Source: Thermoplasmata archaeon UBA61
GTDB lineage: Archaea; Thermoplasmatota; Thermoplasmata; Lutacidiplasmatales; UBA184
NCBI GenBank assembly: GCA_002503985.1
Contig: DASW01000002.1
Span: forward strand, 310,001-374,000
Direction: 5' to 3'
Length of the DNA: 64,000 bases
This document shows positions 15,601-23,807 of the stretch, piece after piece; positions within the stretch are counted from its first letter, which is position 1, and the number at the start of each line of letters is the position of its first letter. The notes below the pieces were generated by a model, which did no database searches, was not told the DNA's origin, and saw nothing but the letters and a program-made list of their open reading frames with translations. Position numbers and translations under genes: made by a program.

Positions 15601-15798
15601 CCCGCTTCGCCCCCAGCGCCCGTGCGATCTAGCTTCGGGGCCTGCCGGACCGAACCCCGACTGATGAGTGGCGTGGGCCCCCTTCGGCAAAGGCGCGTGT
15701 GATCGCGACAGTACCTTTCTCACAGTACGCCTTGAGAGACGATCCTCCGATCAGCGGGCTTCCGCGCGGGGCATGGTCGCATCCCAACCCACGTCCGG

Positions 15799-15880
15799 CC
15801 CGCGCGCTCCTAGCGGTCGGTCACCTCCGCTGGTATAGGATCGGAAGAATCGTTCCGTGCCTTGCCTCGACACCCCCGTT
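15799..15880 (+). repeat. Composite repeat: hairpin element B copy 3 plus element A copy 4
   Basis: CCCGCGCGCT (15799) begins the hairpin element, with the shared loop GCGGTCGGTCA. Eight bases after it ends comes element A, with CGGAAGAATCGTTCCGTGCC identical to the copy at 21010 over 27 bases. The same order and spacing scale recur at 20950-21065. The remainder of the 446-base gap (15601-16023) shows nothing further, apart from a short CTTCGGCAAAGG string near 15681 that may be a decayed element A end. Confidence 0.65.
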
Positions 15881-16023
15881 TCGAGACTCGGTGGACGCAA
15901 TCGACATTGCGTGTTTAGACTAGCGCGCTTTCTCTCGAGGAATCGTGTCTCCCGGCGCTTTTGCGGCCAGCTCGGGGCATCTCGTCGCTAACGGAGCGAT
16001 CTCCGCTCGACGAACGGGGGCCT

Positions 16024-16641
16024 CTACGAACTGGCCCGGGCATAGTGAAGGAGAACTGTCCCATCCTTGAGGGGCCGCGCCTCAATCAACGTGAAATCGT
16101 GTCTACCCGGCGCTCCACGGGGAACGACGTCCTCGTTGTGGTCCGCGTTGCCCACCACGCGGAATAATGGCTTTCCCCTTCCCACGATGCTGGGAAACAT
16201 CGTGATGAAAAGCTCGTCCGCGAGATCCCGTTCCAAGAAGGATTGGGCGAGTTTGGGACCTCCGCCCAGGACGATGTCCTTCCCCGGCAGGGACTTGAGT
16301 CGAGCGACCTCCTCACCCAGGTCCCCCCTGACGATTCTTGACTTCGGCCAGTCGGCCGACTTGAGCGTTTTCGAAAACACGACCTTCTCCGCCCGGTCAG
16401 CAAATCGCGAGAATTGCTTCTCAAATGGAGTCGCCGACGGGTTGTTCTGCTGTCCGGGCCAGAAAGCGGCCCAGAGCACGTAAGTTCGCCGACCCAGGAG
16501 AAGGGTATCTGTTGAGTCCATTCGGGAGTTCCACATCGGTGGTCCCTCGCCGGGAGCGCTCGAATCGGGGTCCTCGACGTAGTCGGGAAGCTCGGCGACG
16601 CCGTCAAGGGTCATGAACATCAGAATCAGCACTTTCCTCAT
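16024..16641 (-). CDS. RibD-C/dihydrofolate-reductase-like reductase
   Basis: A 205-residue protein of the RibD C-terminal-like reductase family (YwjB/YyaP type). It opens with RKVLILMFMTLDGVAELPDY. TDTLLLGRRTYVLWAAFWPG is the family's substrate/cofactor segment, and GKDIVLGGGPKLAQSFL is the NADPH-binding glycine block. These enzymes reduce pterin- or flavin-precursor-like substrates with NADPH; the actual substrate is unknown. The ATG at 16641 follows a TATA-like box (16676-16686) by ~40 bases; an in-frame TTG lies two codons upstream. Confidence 0.8.
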   Translation of the reverse strand: MRKVLILMFMTLDGVAELPDYVEDPDSSAPGEGPPMWNSRMDSTDTLLLGRRTYVLWAAFWPGQQNNPSATPFEKQFSRFADRAEKVVFSKTLKSADWPKSRIVRGDLGEEVARLKSLPGKDIVLGGGPKLAQSFLERDLADELFITMFPSIVGRGKPLFRVVGNADHNEDVVPRGAPGRHDFTLIEARPLKDGTVLLHYARASS

Positions 16642-16804
16642 GGGCAACCGCTCCGTTCGAGGGTGGAAGTCTCGAGATATAAAAAGCCGTAAAGTCGGCG
16701 GGCTATTCCCTCGATCCGCTCAGCCCCACCCGAGTACCGCCGACGGAGCGTTGGGGCTTGCGCGTGGGTGCAGTCGCGGTATCAAGGCGACGGTCAGGGA
16801 GCGG

Positions 16805-16856
16805 ACTCGAAGGATTCATCGGAGCCCCCGCCGAGCACCACCGTTGCAAGGGGACC
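16805..16856 (+). repeat. Dispersed intergenic element A, copy 5
   Basis: Begins ACTCGAAGGATTCATCGGAG and ends GTTGCAAGGGGACC. It is closest to the copy at 11708. It lies between the reductase promoter and the end of the ABC permease gene. Confidence 0.55.
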
Positions 16857-16882
16857 TTTTTCGGAAGTAGACCAGGTCGCTC

Positions 16883-17620
16883 TCACTTCCAACGGGTCAG
16901 GATCTCCTCGCGATGGAAGGTCCGCCGGCTCACCAGGAACAACGCGAGGTCAAGCACGACGAAGATGCCGGAGATGTACAACAGATTGGTCGTGTCTAAG
17001 GAAAATCCGATCTCGCCGGCGACGTACACAAATATCAGCGGAGCGAAGGTGATACCGGCGAACTGCTGGGCGCTCCGAACATCCGTCACGCGGGCCGAGA
17101 CGAGGACGCAGAACTCGATCGCATAGAGGCACACTAGCGGGGCCAGGAGGAACAGGATGACGGACATCTCCCAGTTCGGGTAGTACAGGTAACCGAGCGC
17201 GCCCCGGGACGCCCAGTCGATCAGTCCTTGGAAAAGCACCGAGCCGGCCCATATGGCCAGGATGGTGGGGACCAAGGCGGCGAGCGTCTTCCCAAGGAGG
17301 ATCTCTCCATCGGTCGTGGGAGTAGACAGGAGGGGCTCGAGACTCTTCTCCACTTTCTCGCCCACGATGCCGTAGGCCGCGATGGTCGTGGGGAGGGCCC
17401 CCGCCCCGATTATGAACCAGAAACTGAAGGCGTTGATGAGTTGGGGGAGATACGTAGCAAAACTCGAGCCACCGTTGGTGGCGATGATGTAGCTGACCAG
17501 CAGTGGGAATCCGATCCCGACTCCGAGGGGGAGGCCGATGAGCGGTCCCATGATTCCCCACCGATGCCGGAAAATTCCCATGTCATGCCGCGCGATGGTC
17601 CAAGCCTGGGAGAACCTCAT
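16883..17620 (-). CDS. ABC-2-type exporter permease
   Basis: A 245-residue membrane protein with six hydrophobic segments. It begins with RFSQAWTIARHDMGIFRHR, typical of ABC-2 permeases, and contains the VGEKVEKSLEPLLSTP segment, the family's hallmark coupling helix. It overlaps the stop of the ATPase gene (17617-17620), so the two form one exporter. The substrate is unknown. Confidence 0.85.
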   Translation of the reverse strand: MRFSQAWTIARHDMGIFRHRWGIMGPLIGLPLGVGIGFPLLVSYIIATNGGSSFATYLPQLINAFSFWFIIGAGALPTTIAAYGIVGEKVEKSLEPLLSTPTTDGEILLGKTLAALVPTILAIWAGSVLFQGLIDWASRGALGYLYYPNWEMSVILFLLAPLVCLYAIEFCVLVSARVTDVRSAQQFAGITFAPLIFVYVAGEIGFSLDTTNLLYISGIFVVLDLALFLVSRRTFHREEILTRWK

Positions 17621-18549
17621 GGCGCAGCCTCCTCCTCGTGGACCAGTTTCAGATAGACCTCTTCGAGCGAGGGCGAGACCTGGGAGAGTTCGATGATCCT
17701 GCCCCCCGCGGCAACCACCGCCTCGGCGATGTCCGGGTTTTCCCGAGCGGGATCCTCTACGTCGACAAACAACTGATCGCCCGAGAGCTCCACCCGCTCC
17801 TTGCCCAGCCTTGACTTTACCGCGGTGACGAGTTCCTCGGAGGCTCGCTGAAGTCGGACGACCGTCCGCTTTCTCGAGAAACCGGACCGAAGCGCTTCGA
17901 CCGAACCGACCGTCACGAGTCGGGTCCGCAGGACACCGACACGGTCGCAGATTCGCTGCGCCTCGTCGAGATTGTGGGTGTTCAGGAAGATCGTCCGGTT
18001 CTCTTTCTTGAGTTCGAGGATGACGTCCCGGACCATCTTCGCCGCCTCGGGGTCAAGATTCGCTGTCGGCTCGTCCAGAAAGAGCAGAATGGGGTCGTGC
18101 ACCAGAGTGCGCGCGATCGCCACCTTTTGTTTCATCCCCTTCGAGAAGGTCGATACGGGATCGTCTTTCTTCTCCCAGAGGTTCATCATACGAAGTAGTC
18201 GTTCGATGTTGTTCCGGAGCGTGGAGGCATCCATCTGGTGGAGATGCCCAAAGTACTCCAGGTTCTGGTAGGCGCTCGTGCCCTCGTAAAGTCCCACGTT
18301 TTCGGGAAGCACCCCGATCTGCTGGCGAAGCTTGAGCTCGTCTGCCTCCTTGCCGATTTCACAACCGGCCACCTCGGCCCGGCCGCTCGTCTTAGAGATC
18401 AGGGTTGCGAGCATTCGCACGGTGGTCGTCTTGCCGGCCCCGTTCGGCCCGAGGAATCCGAAGACCTCTCCCTCTTCGACGTCTAGTGAGACTCCGTCAA
18501 CGGCCGTGAGGTCGCCGAACCGTTTCGTTAGCTTCTCCGCGTGAATCAT
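17617..18549 (-). CDS. ABC exporter ATPase
   Basis: A 310-residue ABC ATPase of the CcmA/DrrA type: Walker A GPNGAGKTT, signature FSKGMKQKV, Walker B ILLFLDEPTANLD, and a switch histidine in LNTHNLDEAQRI. The C-terminal ~90 residues (RTVVRLQRASEELV and on) are the DUF4162-like extension common in these exporters. The ATG at 18549 is used; an in-frame TTG lies two codons upstream. A TATA-like box (GATTATACG, minus strand) is near 18585-18594. It pairs with the permease by gene overlap. Confidence 0.88.
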   Translation of the reverse strand: MIHAEKLTKRFGDLTAVDGVSLDVEEGEVFGFLGPNGAGKTTTVRMLATLISKTSGRAEVAGCEIGKEADELKLRQQIGVLPENVGLYEGTSAYQNLEYFGHLHQMDASTLRNNIERLLRMMNLWEKKDDPVSTFSKGMKQKVAIARTLVHDPILLFLDEPTANLDPEAAKMVRDVILELKKENRTIFLNTHNLDEAQRICDRVGVLRTRLVTVGSVEALRSGFSRKRTVVRLQRASEELVTAVKSRLGKERVELSGDQLFVDVEDPARENPDIAEAVVAAGGRIIELSQVSPSLEEVYLKLVHEEEAAP

Positions 18550-18618
18550 GGGCAACGGCTTCGATGGCGGCCCAATGCCCCTTCACGTATAATCGTGCTC
18601 GCGAACCGGGCTCACCGC

Positions 18619-18656
18619 CCCCGCGCCGATTGCGGTCCGATCATCGACCGCGCGGC
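18619..18656 (+). repeat. GC hairpin element B, copy 4
   Basis: CCCCGCGCCGATTGCGGTCC, then GATCATCGA and CCGCGCGG. It is related to the copies at 14046, 14918, 15799 and 20950 and sits between the ABC and MFS genes. Confidence 0.55.
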
Positions 18657-18689
18657 CGTTCGGGAAGGTTGCGGCGTGACTCTCGGAGG

Positions 18690-20213
18690 CTAACTTCCAC
18701 GCGTGTCCTTCGACGAGCCAGATTCCGGCGCCTCGGTGGAGCTCCTCTTTCCCATGACTTCCCGAGCGAGTATTGCGGTCAATCCCACCACGACGAGTAG
18801 GGCCGCCGCAGCGTAGAAGCAATAGTGAAAGGCGTCTCGCGTCGGAAGCGTCAGGGAATGGCCCGCCACAACGTATGTCGAAACGAAGGTCGAGAGGATC
18901 GCTCCCGACACCGGGGCCCCAAGGCTTTGGCCGATGTATCGGAACGACGAGTTCAATGAGGTTCCGAGACCCATCTCGCCCTTCTCCAAGGAAAGCACTA
19001 GGAGGTTCTGGACCGACACTGACATGAGGCCGCCCCCCACCGCGTACACCGTCAGGTAAGCCCCGACCTCTACCGCACTCGTAGCCATAGAAAGTAGGAG
19101 GAAGCCGACCACTGCGAGAGCGGCTCCGCAGTAGAGAAATGGCTTCACTCCATACCGTGGAATCACTACACCCACCGAGTAGGCGACCGGTAGGGCGACG
19201 ACGACCAGGGGCAGCAAGGAGAGTGCAGTCTCGATGATATTGAGTCCAAATCCGCTCGGGGCCGGCAACTGCATGAGATACGTGAATGCCTGAAACACGA
19301 TGTAGATCGACATCCCGAAAACGAGGATGATGACGTTGGAAATCAGGATGTTCCGTCGACGCAGGAGCTTGAGGTCCAAAACCGGCTCGACCAGTCGGCG
19401 CTCGTACCATGCGAGTGGGAACATCGATGCCAGGCCCCCGAGCAGAAGCCCGAGGACAGGAGCGGATACCCATCCCCAAGTCGCTCCTTCAGACAATCCG
19501 AGAACGATCGCGGTGAGGCAGACCCCGAGCCACGCAGCGCCAACATAGTCGAGGTGGACCCCGGGCTTCAGGTTCGGCGATTCGCGAACAACGAAGACGG
19601 TTAGAACGGTTAGGAGAAGGACGATCGGCAGAACCAGGTAGTAGTTTCCTTGCCAGTGAAGATCGGAAGTGATTACCGCTCCCCCGAGGAGCCCTGCGGC
19701 CCCTCCTGACAGCTGAATCGCGCTGATCAGTCCTTGGGCACGGGGAACCATGTCGCGCGGAAACTGCTCCCGGGCGAGACTGAAAGATAGCGGGATCGCA
19801 CCCAGCCCGATTCCCTGGAAGAATCGGGAAGCGGCGATAAGACCGAAAGTCGGAGCCAAAGACGTTGTCGTTGCGACCACTAGGTAGATTGAGAGAGTGT
19901 AGACCATCAACCGCTTCTTGCCGTAGATGTCGCCGAGCTTGCCGACGATCGGCATGATCGCGACCCCGAACACCGTGTAGAGCGAGATCAGCAGACTCGT
20001 CTGCGCGATGCTCACTCCGTACTCGGCCGAGATCGTCGGTAGCGCCGGAGTGAGCATGGTATCGACGTAAATGATGAGCGCCGGGATCAGGGCGAGTAGC
20101 ACCAGCGTTCGGTTGGCGTAGGATCGGTCAAAGCTCCGACCGCGTGCTCGTGCCTCACCGCCCGACCCACCCGGACTCTGTGCAAGTGATCGAGTCAAGT
20201 CCGTCTCTCCCAT
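18690..20213 (-). CDS. Major facilitator multidrug pump (14-TM, DHA2 type)
   Basis: A 507-residue protein with about 14 hydrophobic segments. The first (TLVLLALIPALIIYVDTMLT) and the motif KLGDIYGKKRLMVY (motif A) are typical of the DHA2 drug:proton antiporters. A Gly/Pro-rich segment near LISAIQLSGGAAGLLGGAVI corresponds to motif C of exporters. It probably expels toxic organic compounds. It is divergent from a TetR gene 64 bases away, with operator repeats between, so it is very likely controlled by that repressor. Confidence 0.88.
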   Translation of the reverse strand: MGETDLTRSLAQSPGGSGGEARARGRSFDRSYANRTLVLLALIPALIIYVDTMLTPALPTISAEYGVSIAQTSLLISLYTVFGVAIMPIVGKLGDIYGKKRLMVYTLSIYLVVATTTSLAPTFGLIAASRFFQGIGLGAIPLSFSLAREQFPRDMVPRAQGLISAIQLSGGAAGLLGGAVITSDLHWQGNYYLVLPIVLLLTVLTVFVVRESPNLKPGVHLDYVGAAWLGVCLTAIVLGLSEGATWGWVSAPVLGLLLGGLASMFPLAWYERRLVEPVLDLKLLRRRNILISNVIILVFGMSIYIVFQAFTYLMQLPAPSGFGLNIIETALSLLPLVVVALPVAYSVGVVIPRYGVKPFLYCGAALAVVGFLLLSMATSAVEVGAYLTVYAVGGGLMSVSVQNLLVLSLEKGEMGLGTSLNSSFRYIGQSLGAPVSGAILSTFVSTYVVAGHSLTLPTRDAFHYCFYAAAALLVVVGLTAILAREVMGKRSSTEAPESGSSKDTRGS

Positions 20214-20217
20214 ATAG

Positions 20218-20231
20218 GATACTATGGTATC
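20218..20231. promoter_or_regulatory. Likely TetR operator, site 1
   Basis: GATACTATGGTATC, an inverted repeat of GATAC four bases apart, immediately before the MFS start. The related GAAACTATCGTATC occurs 37 bases away at 20255. Binding here would block the MFS promoter. Confidence 0.65.
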
Positions 20232-20243
20232 TTATTAGAGGGA

Positions 20244-20268
20244 AGGCTATATTAGAAACTATCGTATC
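20244..20268 (+). promoter_or_regulatory. tetR TATA-like box overlapping likely operator site 2
   Basis: GGCTATATTA (20245-20254) lies about 28 bases before the tetR ATG at 20278. It is followed by GAAACTATCGTATC (20255-20268), which differs from site 1 at two of 14 positions. The position suggests that the regulator also represses itself. Confidence 0.6.
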
Positions 20269-20277
20269 CTGTGTTCT

Positions 20278-20889
20278 ATGAATCAACCGCGGGGGTCTGA
20301 CCATCGAGGGACGGGTCGACAATCCCGTATCGTCTCACGTCGGAGGGGAGCTGTTCTAGAGGGTGCCATCCTCCAGGCGACGTGGGCCGAGCTGCAGAGG
20401 GCGGGCTATGACGGTCTCACGATCGACCGCGTCGCGGCCCGAGCACGCACGAGCAAGCCGGTGATCTACCGCCGATGGAGAAACCGAGCTGAGCTTGTTT
20501 TGGCGGCACTTCGGAGCCGAATAGGAAAGACTGCCGACAACATTCCTGACACAGGAACCCTACGGGAGGATGTCCTCCAGTTGCTGCGTGCACAGAATAG
20601 ACGGCTCCGGCGAACCCCCAAGGACGTCTTGCGAGGCCTCCTGACAGATGCTCCCACGTTGGAGAAAGCGGGCCATCCTGTGTTCGAGGTCGTGCCCGGT
20701 GTCATGGCCGTGATTCTACAGCGTGCCCGAAGCCGGGGCGAAGTTTCAGCGAACCGGATTTCGTCTCGAATAGCACGATTGCCGTTCGACCTTTTTCGTC
20801 ACGAAATGATCGTCACGCAAGACGTGGTTCCCGAATCCGTTTTGGAAGAGATAGTGGACCAAATCTTCCTCCCTCTCGTCCAAAGTTGA
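20278..20889 (+). CDS. TetR-family repressor of the MFS pump
   Basis: A 203-residue protein. The TetR helix-turn-helix is at residues ~45-75 (LTIDRVAARARTSKPVIYRRW). The rest is helical, with the ligand-binding C-terminal domain of the TetR_C_11-like kind. It is divergent from the MFS pump with two operator-like sites between them. It probably releases the DNA when it binds a drug-like ligand exported by the pump. Confidence 0.85.
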   Translation: MNQPRGSDHRGTGRQSRIVSRRRGAVLEGAILQATWAELQRAGYDGLTIDRVAARARTSKPVIYRRWRNRAELVLAALRSRIGKTADNIPDTGTLREDVLQLLRAQNRRLRRTPKDVLRGLLTDAPTLEKAGHPVFEVVPGVMAVILQRARSRGEVSANRISSRIARLPFDLFRHEMIVTQDVVPESVLEEIVDQIFLPLVQS

Positions 20890-20949
20890 ACCGAGAGGGC
20901 GAACCGCGTCGGCATCCGCGTCTCGGCTCTCCTCGCGGCCGGTCCTCGT

Positions 20950-21065
20950 CCCGCGCGCTGATTGAGGTCAGGTCAACGGTCGCGCGCGTCCCACTTCAAA
21001 CGCACAGTTCAGAATCGGAAGAATCGTTCCGTGCCTTGCCCCGGCACCAACTTCGCAAAGGGGTG
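20950..21065 (+). repeat. Composite repeat: hairpin element B copy 5 plus element A copy 6
   Basis: CCCGCGCGCTGATTGAGGTC opens the hairpin part, which closes with CGCGCGCG. After ~18 bases comes element A, with CGGAAGAATCGTTCCGTGCC and the end CTTCGCAAAGGGGTG. It is the same composite as at 15799-15880. It fills most of the gap between the tetR and DUF4242 genes. Confidence 0.65.
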
Positions 21066-21105
21066 TTCTTCCGGACCCTGATGAGGGACCGTCAAGAGAA
21101 CCAAC

Positions 21106-21366
21106 TCAGCCCTGGTGGACTTCGTGGATCTCGTCGGCGACGAGACCATGGGCTTCCTTGTGGACCCGAGCCGCGGCCTCCGGGGACGGCGCCTCGACCA
21201 AACAGAAGATCGTCTCGGTCTTCTCGTCGACCCAGTAGCTCCGATAATTCACACCGTGCTTGCCCTGCACCTGGAGATCCTTTGCGTGGGCTTCTGCGAC
21301 GGCCGCCGCTGTGACGCCTTTCACCTTTCGGTGAGTATCCATGTAGAGGGGCATGAGGCCCGCCAT
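21106..21366 (-). CDS. DUF4242 (SCO4226-like) small protein
   Basis: An 86-residue protein matching the DUF4242 family: MPLYMDTHRKVKGVTAAAVA, then a middle YWVDEKTETIFCLVEAPS and the closing HKEAHGLVADEIHEV. The family includes the nickel-binding SCO4226 of Streptomyces; the HKEAH block carries candidate metal ligands. The true start may be the second ATG five codons in. The role in this organism is unknown. Confidence 0.8.
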   Translation of the reverse strand: MAGLMPLYMDTHRKVKGVTAAAVAEAHAKDLQVQGKHGVNYRSYWVDEKTETIFCLVEAPSPEAAARVHKEAHGLVADEIHEVHQG

Positions 21367-21492
21367 TTCCGTTCAAGAGAAAAACCTTCCGATGTTCTCA
21401 AACCGGTCCGTTTGTGACGACTCGAAGGCCCCGCCTCCTGACGTTCCATTGCGACGGGTTCTTGTATCCGGGCGTCGTTCAACGAGTCCGCC

Positions 21493-21717
21493 ATGGCGTG
21501 GGATTTTCCGGTCGAGGGCAGACTCTTCGTCATCGGGCTTGCGGCGGTGTGGCTCGGGCTCATAGTGAACATTCCCTCGATCGCGGTAGGTCAGGGCACC
21601 TCGATCGTCCTGACGGGCGGGCTGCCTTTGGCCGGCGTAATCCTTCTGATGCTCTCCTACGTTTTCGGTCGCACCGCTGAAGAGCGGTCCCGGGCCGGTC
21701 AGACTACCTCGTCGTAG
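21493..21717 (+). CDS. Small two-helix membrane protein
   Basis: A 74-residue protein with two hydrophobic segments (LFVIGLAAVWLGLIVNIPSI and LPLAGVILLMLSYVF) and a polar C-terminal tail. No family is recognised. Confidence 0.55.
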   Translation: MAWDFPVEGRLFVIGLAAVWLGLIVNIPSIAVGQGTSIVLTGGLPLAGVILLMLSYVFGRTAEERSRAGQTTSS

Positions 21718-21920
21718 CTCCGTTTGACCGTCCCGACGAAAGGAGTCCGTTTCTCGCGACCCGTTCTGGCGAACCCCGCAGACCTCACCGACAATCGAAT
21801 TATGGGTCCGAACACGGCACCCTTGTAGCTGGCAATCGAAAGGGCCATGTCGTGAAGGGTTCGGTCCGTCGGAGTTGCCCGCCCCGACCTCGATAGGACC
21901 GAACGTTCCGTGAATCCCAC
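21699..21920 (-). CDS. Possible small protein of unknown function
   Basis: A 73-residue frame starting at a GTG, overlapping the 3' end of the small membrane protein gene by 19 bases. The sequence around SIASYKGAVFGPIIRLSV looks protein-like, but there is no family match and no promoter evidence. The following bases, 21905-21945, resemble a decayed copy of element A (GAACGTTCCGTG...GAGGGGT). Confidence 0.25.
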   Translation of the reverse strand: MGFTERSVLSRSGRATPTDRTLHDMALSIASYKGAVFGPIIRLSVRSAGFARTGREKRTPFVGTVKRSYDEVV

Positions 21921-21953
21921 CGGGGGGTGGCTCCTTCGGTAGAGGGGTCTCGG

Positions 21954-22754
21954 TCAGCGGTTCCGTTCCCCACGGACGAAGAGAACCATTCCCGCGACCA
22001 AGAATACCACGGAAAGCGCGAGCGCGACGGTGAGGTCGATGAGCGGGTTGTATAGGACGATCTGTCCGTAGGTCGGGGTCCCCTGGTAGAACACCCCTCG
22101 CACGAGGTCCACCAGGTAGGTGAGCGGCATCACACGAACCAGCACGTAGAGGGCGCCGCTCGAGCTACGGATCGGGACGACCGCCCCGGAGAGGAACATC
22201 TGCGGGAACATCGTCAGGATCGTGGCTTGGTCCACGGCCTTGGGATTCGTGCCAAAGATACCGCTCAGGAGCACTCCGAAGGCGCCGCCCATGAGGCAGA
22301 ATACGGGAGCGATGAGCAGGATGACCTCGATCAGGGTGAGGGTAATCGGGACCCCGATCGCGAACGCGACCAGGAACAGCGCGGGTAGACTGATCAGGCC
22401 GGCCACGCTGCCTCCCAGGATCTTTCCGAGGAAGATGGAAACCCTCGACGTCGGCGAGACGAAGATCTCCTGCGTGAAGCCGGTCTCCCGCTCCTCGACG
22501 AGCAAGGTTACGCTCATCGTCGTGAACATCATCAACAGGCAAGCGGCCATCCCGAGCAGAGCGAACTGGAGATAGTCGAACCCCAACCCGGCTCCGAGGT
22601 TCTGGCCGATGGTGCCGGCGAGGATCCCCAGGAACGCCACGGGAAAGAAGACGGTGAACGCGACGGTGTTCTTCCAGTCGCGGAAGAGCCGGAGGACGTC
22701 CCTCGCGGCGACGGCCAGGACGACGTTGGCCTCCTTCGCGGGCGACCCGGTCAC
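21954..22754 (-). CDS. ABC-2-type exporter permease
   Basis: A 266-residue protein with six membrane segments and the DrrB/NodJ-type layout (AARDVLRLFRDWKNTVAFTV at the start, LLVEERETGFTQEIFVSP as the coupling segment). It overlaps the stop of the ATPase gene by four bases and forms an exporter with it. The substrate may be a drug or lipid; it is not known. Confidence 0.87.
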   Translation of the reverse strand: MTGSPAKEANVVLAVAARDVLRLFRDWKNTVAFTVFFPVAFLGILAGTIGQNLGAGLGFDYLQFALLGMAACLLMMFTTMSVTLLVEERETGFTQEIFVSPTSRVSIFLGKILGGSVAGLISLPALFLVAFAIGVPITLTLIEVILLIAPVFCLMGGAFGVLLSGIFGTNPKAVDQATILTMFPQMFLSGAVVPIRSSSGALYVLVRVMPLTYLVDLVRGVFYQGTPTYGQIVLYNPLIDLTVALALSVVFLVAGMVLFVRGERNR

Positions 22755-23725
22755 GATGCCGCCTCCTCCACGTCGCCATCCGTCACGAGACCGACGTACG
22801 CTTCCTCGAGGGTGGGCATATGTATTCGCAGCACCGACAACGGGACTCGAATGTGGGAAAGGATGGTCTGGGGAGTCTCCTCGTGGAAGGGGATCTTGAG
22901 GCTCCCATCCTCGGCGACCTCCGGGTGGAGGTCGGCCAGCTCACTCCTCAACGCGGCGCGGTCCGGGGCGTCCAGGATGACGTACCGTGCCGTCATCGTG
23001 GCCTTCATGCTCTCCGGGGAACCCAGGAAGAGGATCCGGCCATGGCGCACGAGCGCGATCCGGTCGGCGGTCTCGGCCTCCTCGATGTAGTGGGTTGTCA
23101 GGAAGATGGTCGTTCCCTCCTCACGCTGGACCCGTCTCAGATGGGTCCAGAGCGACTGGCGACTGACCGCATCCAACCCCAGGGTCGGCTCATCGAGGAA
23201 GAGCACCTTGGGCGGGTGCATCAGCGTGCGAAGGACCTCGAGCTTTCGCTTCATTCCCCCCGAAAACCCCCGCACCAGCCGGAACATGTCCGGTCCGAGC
23301 CCGAGAATCGACGAGAGTTCCTCCACCCGCTTGCGGTAGGACGCCGGCATCAGCCGGTAGCTGGGGCGGTACCCGTAGACTCCGTAGAGGGCGACGTGGA
23401 ACCGAACGTTCTCCTCTGCGGTCAGATGCTCATCCAGGCTCGGGTCTTGGAAGATGATCCCGATGTTCTCGCGAATCTCCCGGGCCTGACGGTCCAGGTC
23501 GTACCCCGCTATCCGGACGACGCCGGATGTCTTCGCCAACGCGGTGGTCAGGATGGAGATCGTTGTGGTCTTCCCCGCCCCGTTGGGTCCGAGGAACGCG
23601 AAGAGCTCCCCGGGGTACACGTCGAGGTCGATCCCGTCGACGGCCGCGGTGGGAGACTGGTGATAGCGCTTCACCAGGCCCTCGACGTGGATGACCGGGT
23701 CCGCTCCGACGCGTGCTGTTGTCAT
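22751..23725 (-). CDS. ABC exporter ATPase (DrrA-like)
   Basis: A 324-residue ABC ATPase: Walker A GPNGAGKTT, signature GFSGGMKRKLE, Walker B KVLFLDEPTLGLD, H-switch TTHYIEEAE, and a DUF4162-like C-terminal extension. It is typical of daunorubicin-resistance-type exporters. It is divergent from a TetR gene over a palindromic promoter region. Confidence 0.9.
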   Translation of the reverse strand: MTTARVGADPVIHVEGLVKRYHQSPTAAVDGIDLDVYPGELFAFLGPNGAGKTTTISILTTALAKTSGVVRIAGYDLDRQAREIRENIGIIFQDPSLDEHLTAEENVRFHVALYGVYGYRPSYRLMPASYRKRVEELSSILGLGPDMFRLVRGFSGGMKRKLEVLRTLMHPPKVLFLDEPTLGLDAVSRQSLWTHLRRVQREEGTTIFLTTHYIEEAETADRIALVRHGRILFLGSPESMKATMTARYVILDAPDRAALRSELADLHPEVAEDGSLKIPFHEETPQTILSHIRVPLSVLRIHMPTLEEAYVGLVTDGDVEEAAS

Positions 23726-23728
23726 AGC

Positions 23729-23760
23729 TTATCATTGTTAATGTAACATAACTATGATAA
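23729..23760. promoter_or_regulatory. Likely TetR operator in the divergent ABC/tetR promoter
   Basis: TTATCAT (23729-23735) and ATGATAA (23754-23760) form outer arms, and TGTTAATGTAACA (23736-23748) is an inner palindrome. It starts four bases before the ABC ATPase ATG, so a bound regulator would cover that promoter. Confidence 0.6.
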
Positions 23761-23807
23761 TTAACCTTATCTCCCACCGCGTCTTCGCTTGGGTACCGAG
23801 GGTCAGC

